Below, in pieces: positions 63,963 through 64,000 of a DNA stretch of 64,000 bases. The notes under the pieces were generated by a model. The model searched no databases, was not told the origin of the DNA, and saw nothing but the letters and a program-made list of their open reading frames with translations. The stretch's first letter is position 1. Each line of letters begins with the position of its first letter. This DNA comes from Flavobacteriales bacterium (GTDB taxonomy: Bacteria; Bacteroidota; Bacteroidia; NS11-12g; UBA9320): NCBI GenBank assembly GCA_020635355.1, contig JACJZW010000011.1:47057-111056 (forward strand). Reading direction: 5' to 3'. Both the position numbers and the translations under genes were made by a program.

Positions 63963-64000
63963 AGGTCAAATAGACAATTGCATGTTAAACGCCTTTGTAA

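Overview
The window is a chromosomal segment of a member of the Bacteroidota, probably near Flavobacteriales. The evidence is type IX secretion C-terminal domains, Bacteroidota -7 promoter boxes (TAnnTTTG) just upstream of several starts, a b558-type SdhCAB, the ftsX-DUF3098-uppP and adk-obgE gene orders, a YfhO-type membrane protein and a RicT/PSP1 protein. I see no rRNA, tRNA, CRISPR array or prophage.

Layout. 1-3481: two GT-C type membrane glycosyltransferases flank a YjjG-like HAD phosphatase. 3482-7220: murQ, pnp and rpsO on the minus strand, with clear terminators. 7330-9417: a membrane-anchored VWA-like protein. 9600-10990: a decayed IS110 element and a tandem 139-bp repeat array. 11215-15742: pheT, a small coiled-coil protein, zapA and rny. 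15732-21679: a D-Ala-D-Ala dipeptidase lipoprotein, DoxX, an unknown secreted protein, a TPR lipoprotein, a cupin/group III globin pair and a large beta-helix T9SS cargo. 21880-26119: a flavoprotein reductase with its [2Fe-2S] ferredoxin, a lipoprotein hydrolase bracketed by dispersed repeats, then obgE and adk. 26259-41765: a surface-polysaccharide locus (two-domain dehydrogenase, methyltransferase, flippase, AsnB-like amidotransferase, three GT4 glycosyltransferases, a heparinase-II/III-like protein), interrupted by a LamG T9SS protein, a GNAT acetyltransferase, a repeat array and an outer-membrane-type protein. wecB and a YfhO protein follow on the other strand. 45965-56623: holB-ricT, recR, apaG, uppP-DUF3098-ftsX, sdhCAB and ribE. 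56727-58500: a second 139-bp array and an apparently intact IS110 element. 58611-63962: an HD phosphohydrolase, a nucleotide-transporter-like/HEAT/cyclic-nucleotide-binding fusion, a RidA-family deaminase and a secreted WD40 protein.

The most notable item is the intact IS110 element (57032-58296). Its non-coding end upstream of the transposase can be read as a bridge RNA. One arm of a predicted hairpin loop matches the DNA on one side of the insertion (8 nt), and the other arm is complementary to the DNA on the other side (6 nt including a CT core). A second loop repeats the first 8 bp of the element end. The target is one copy of a dispersed intergenic repeat ('R2', with the text TTTGCG...GCGGTTAGA) that occurs at least three more times here. 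A second dispersed family has an exact 139-bp tandem period at three loci in both orientations, and I cannot assign it to anything known.
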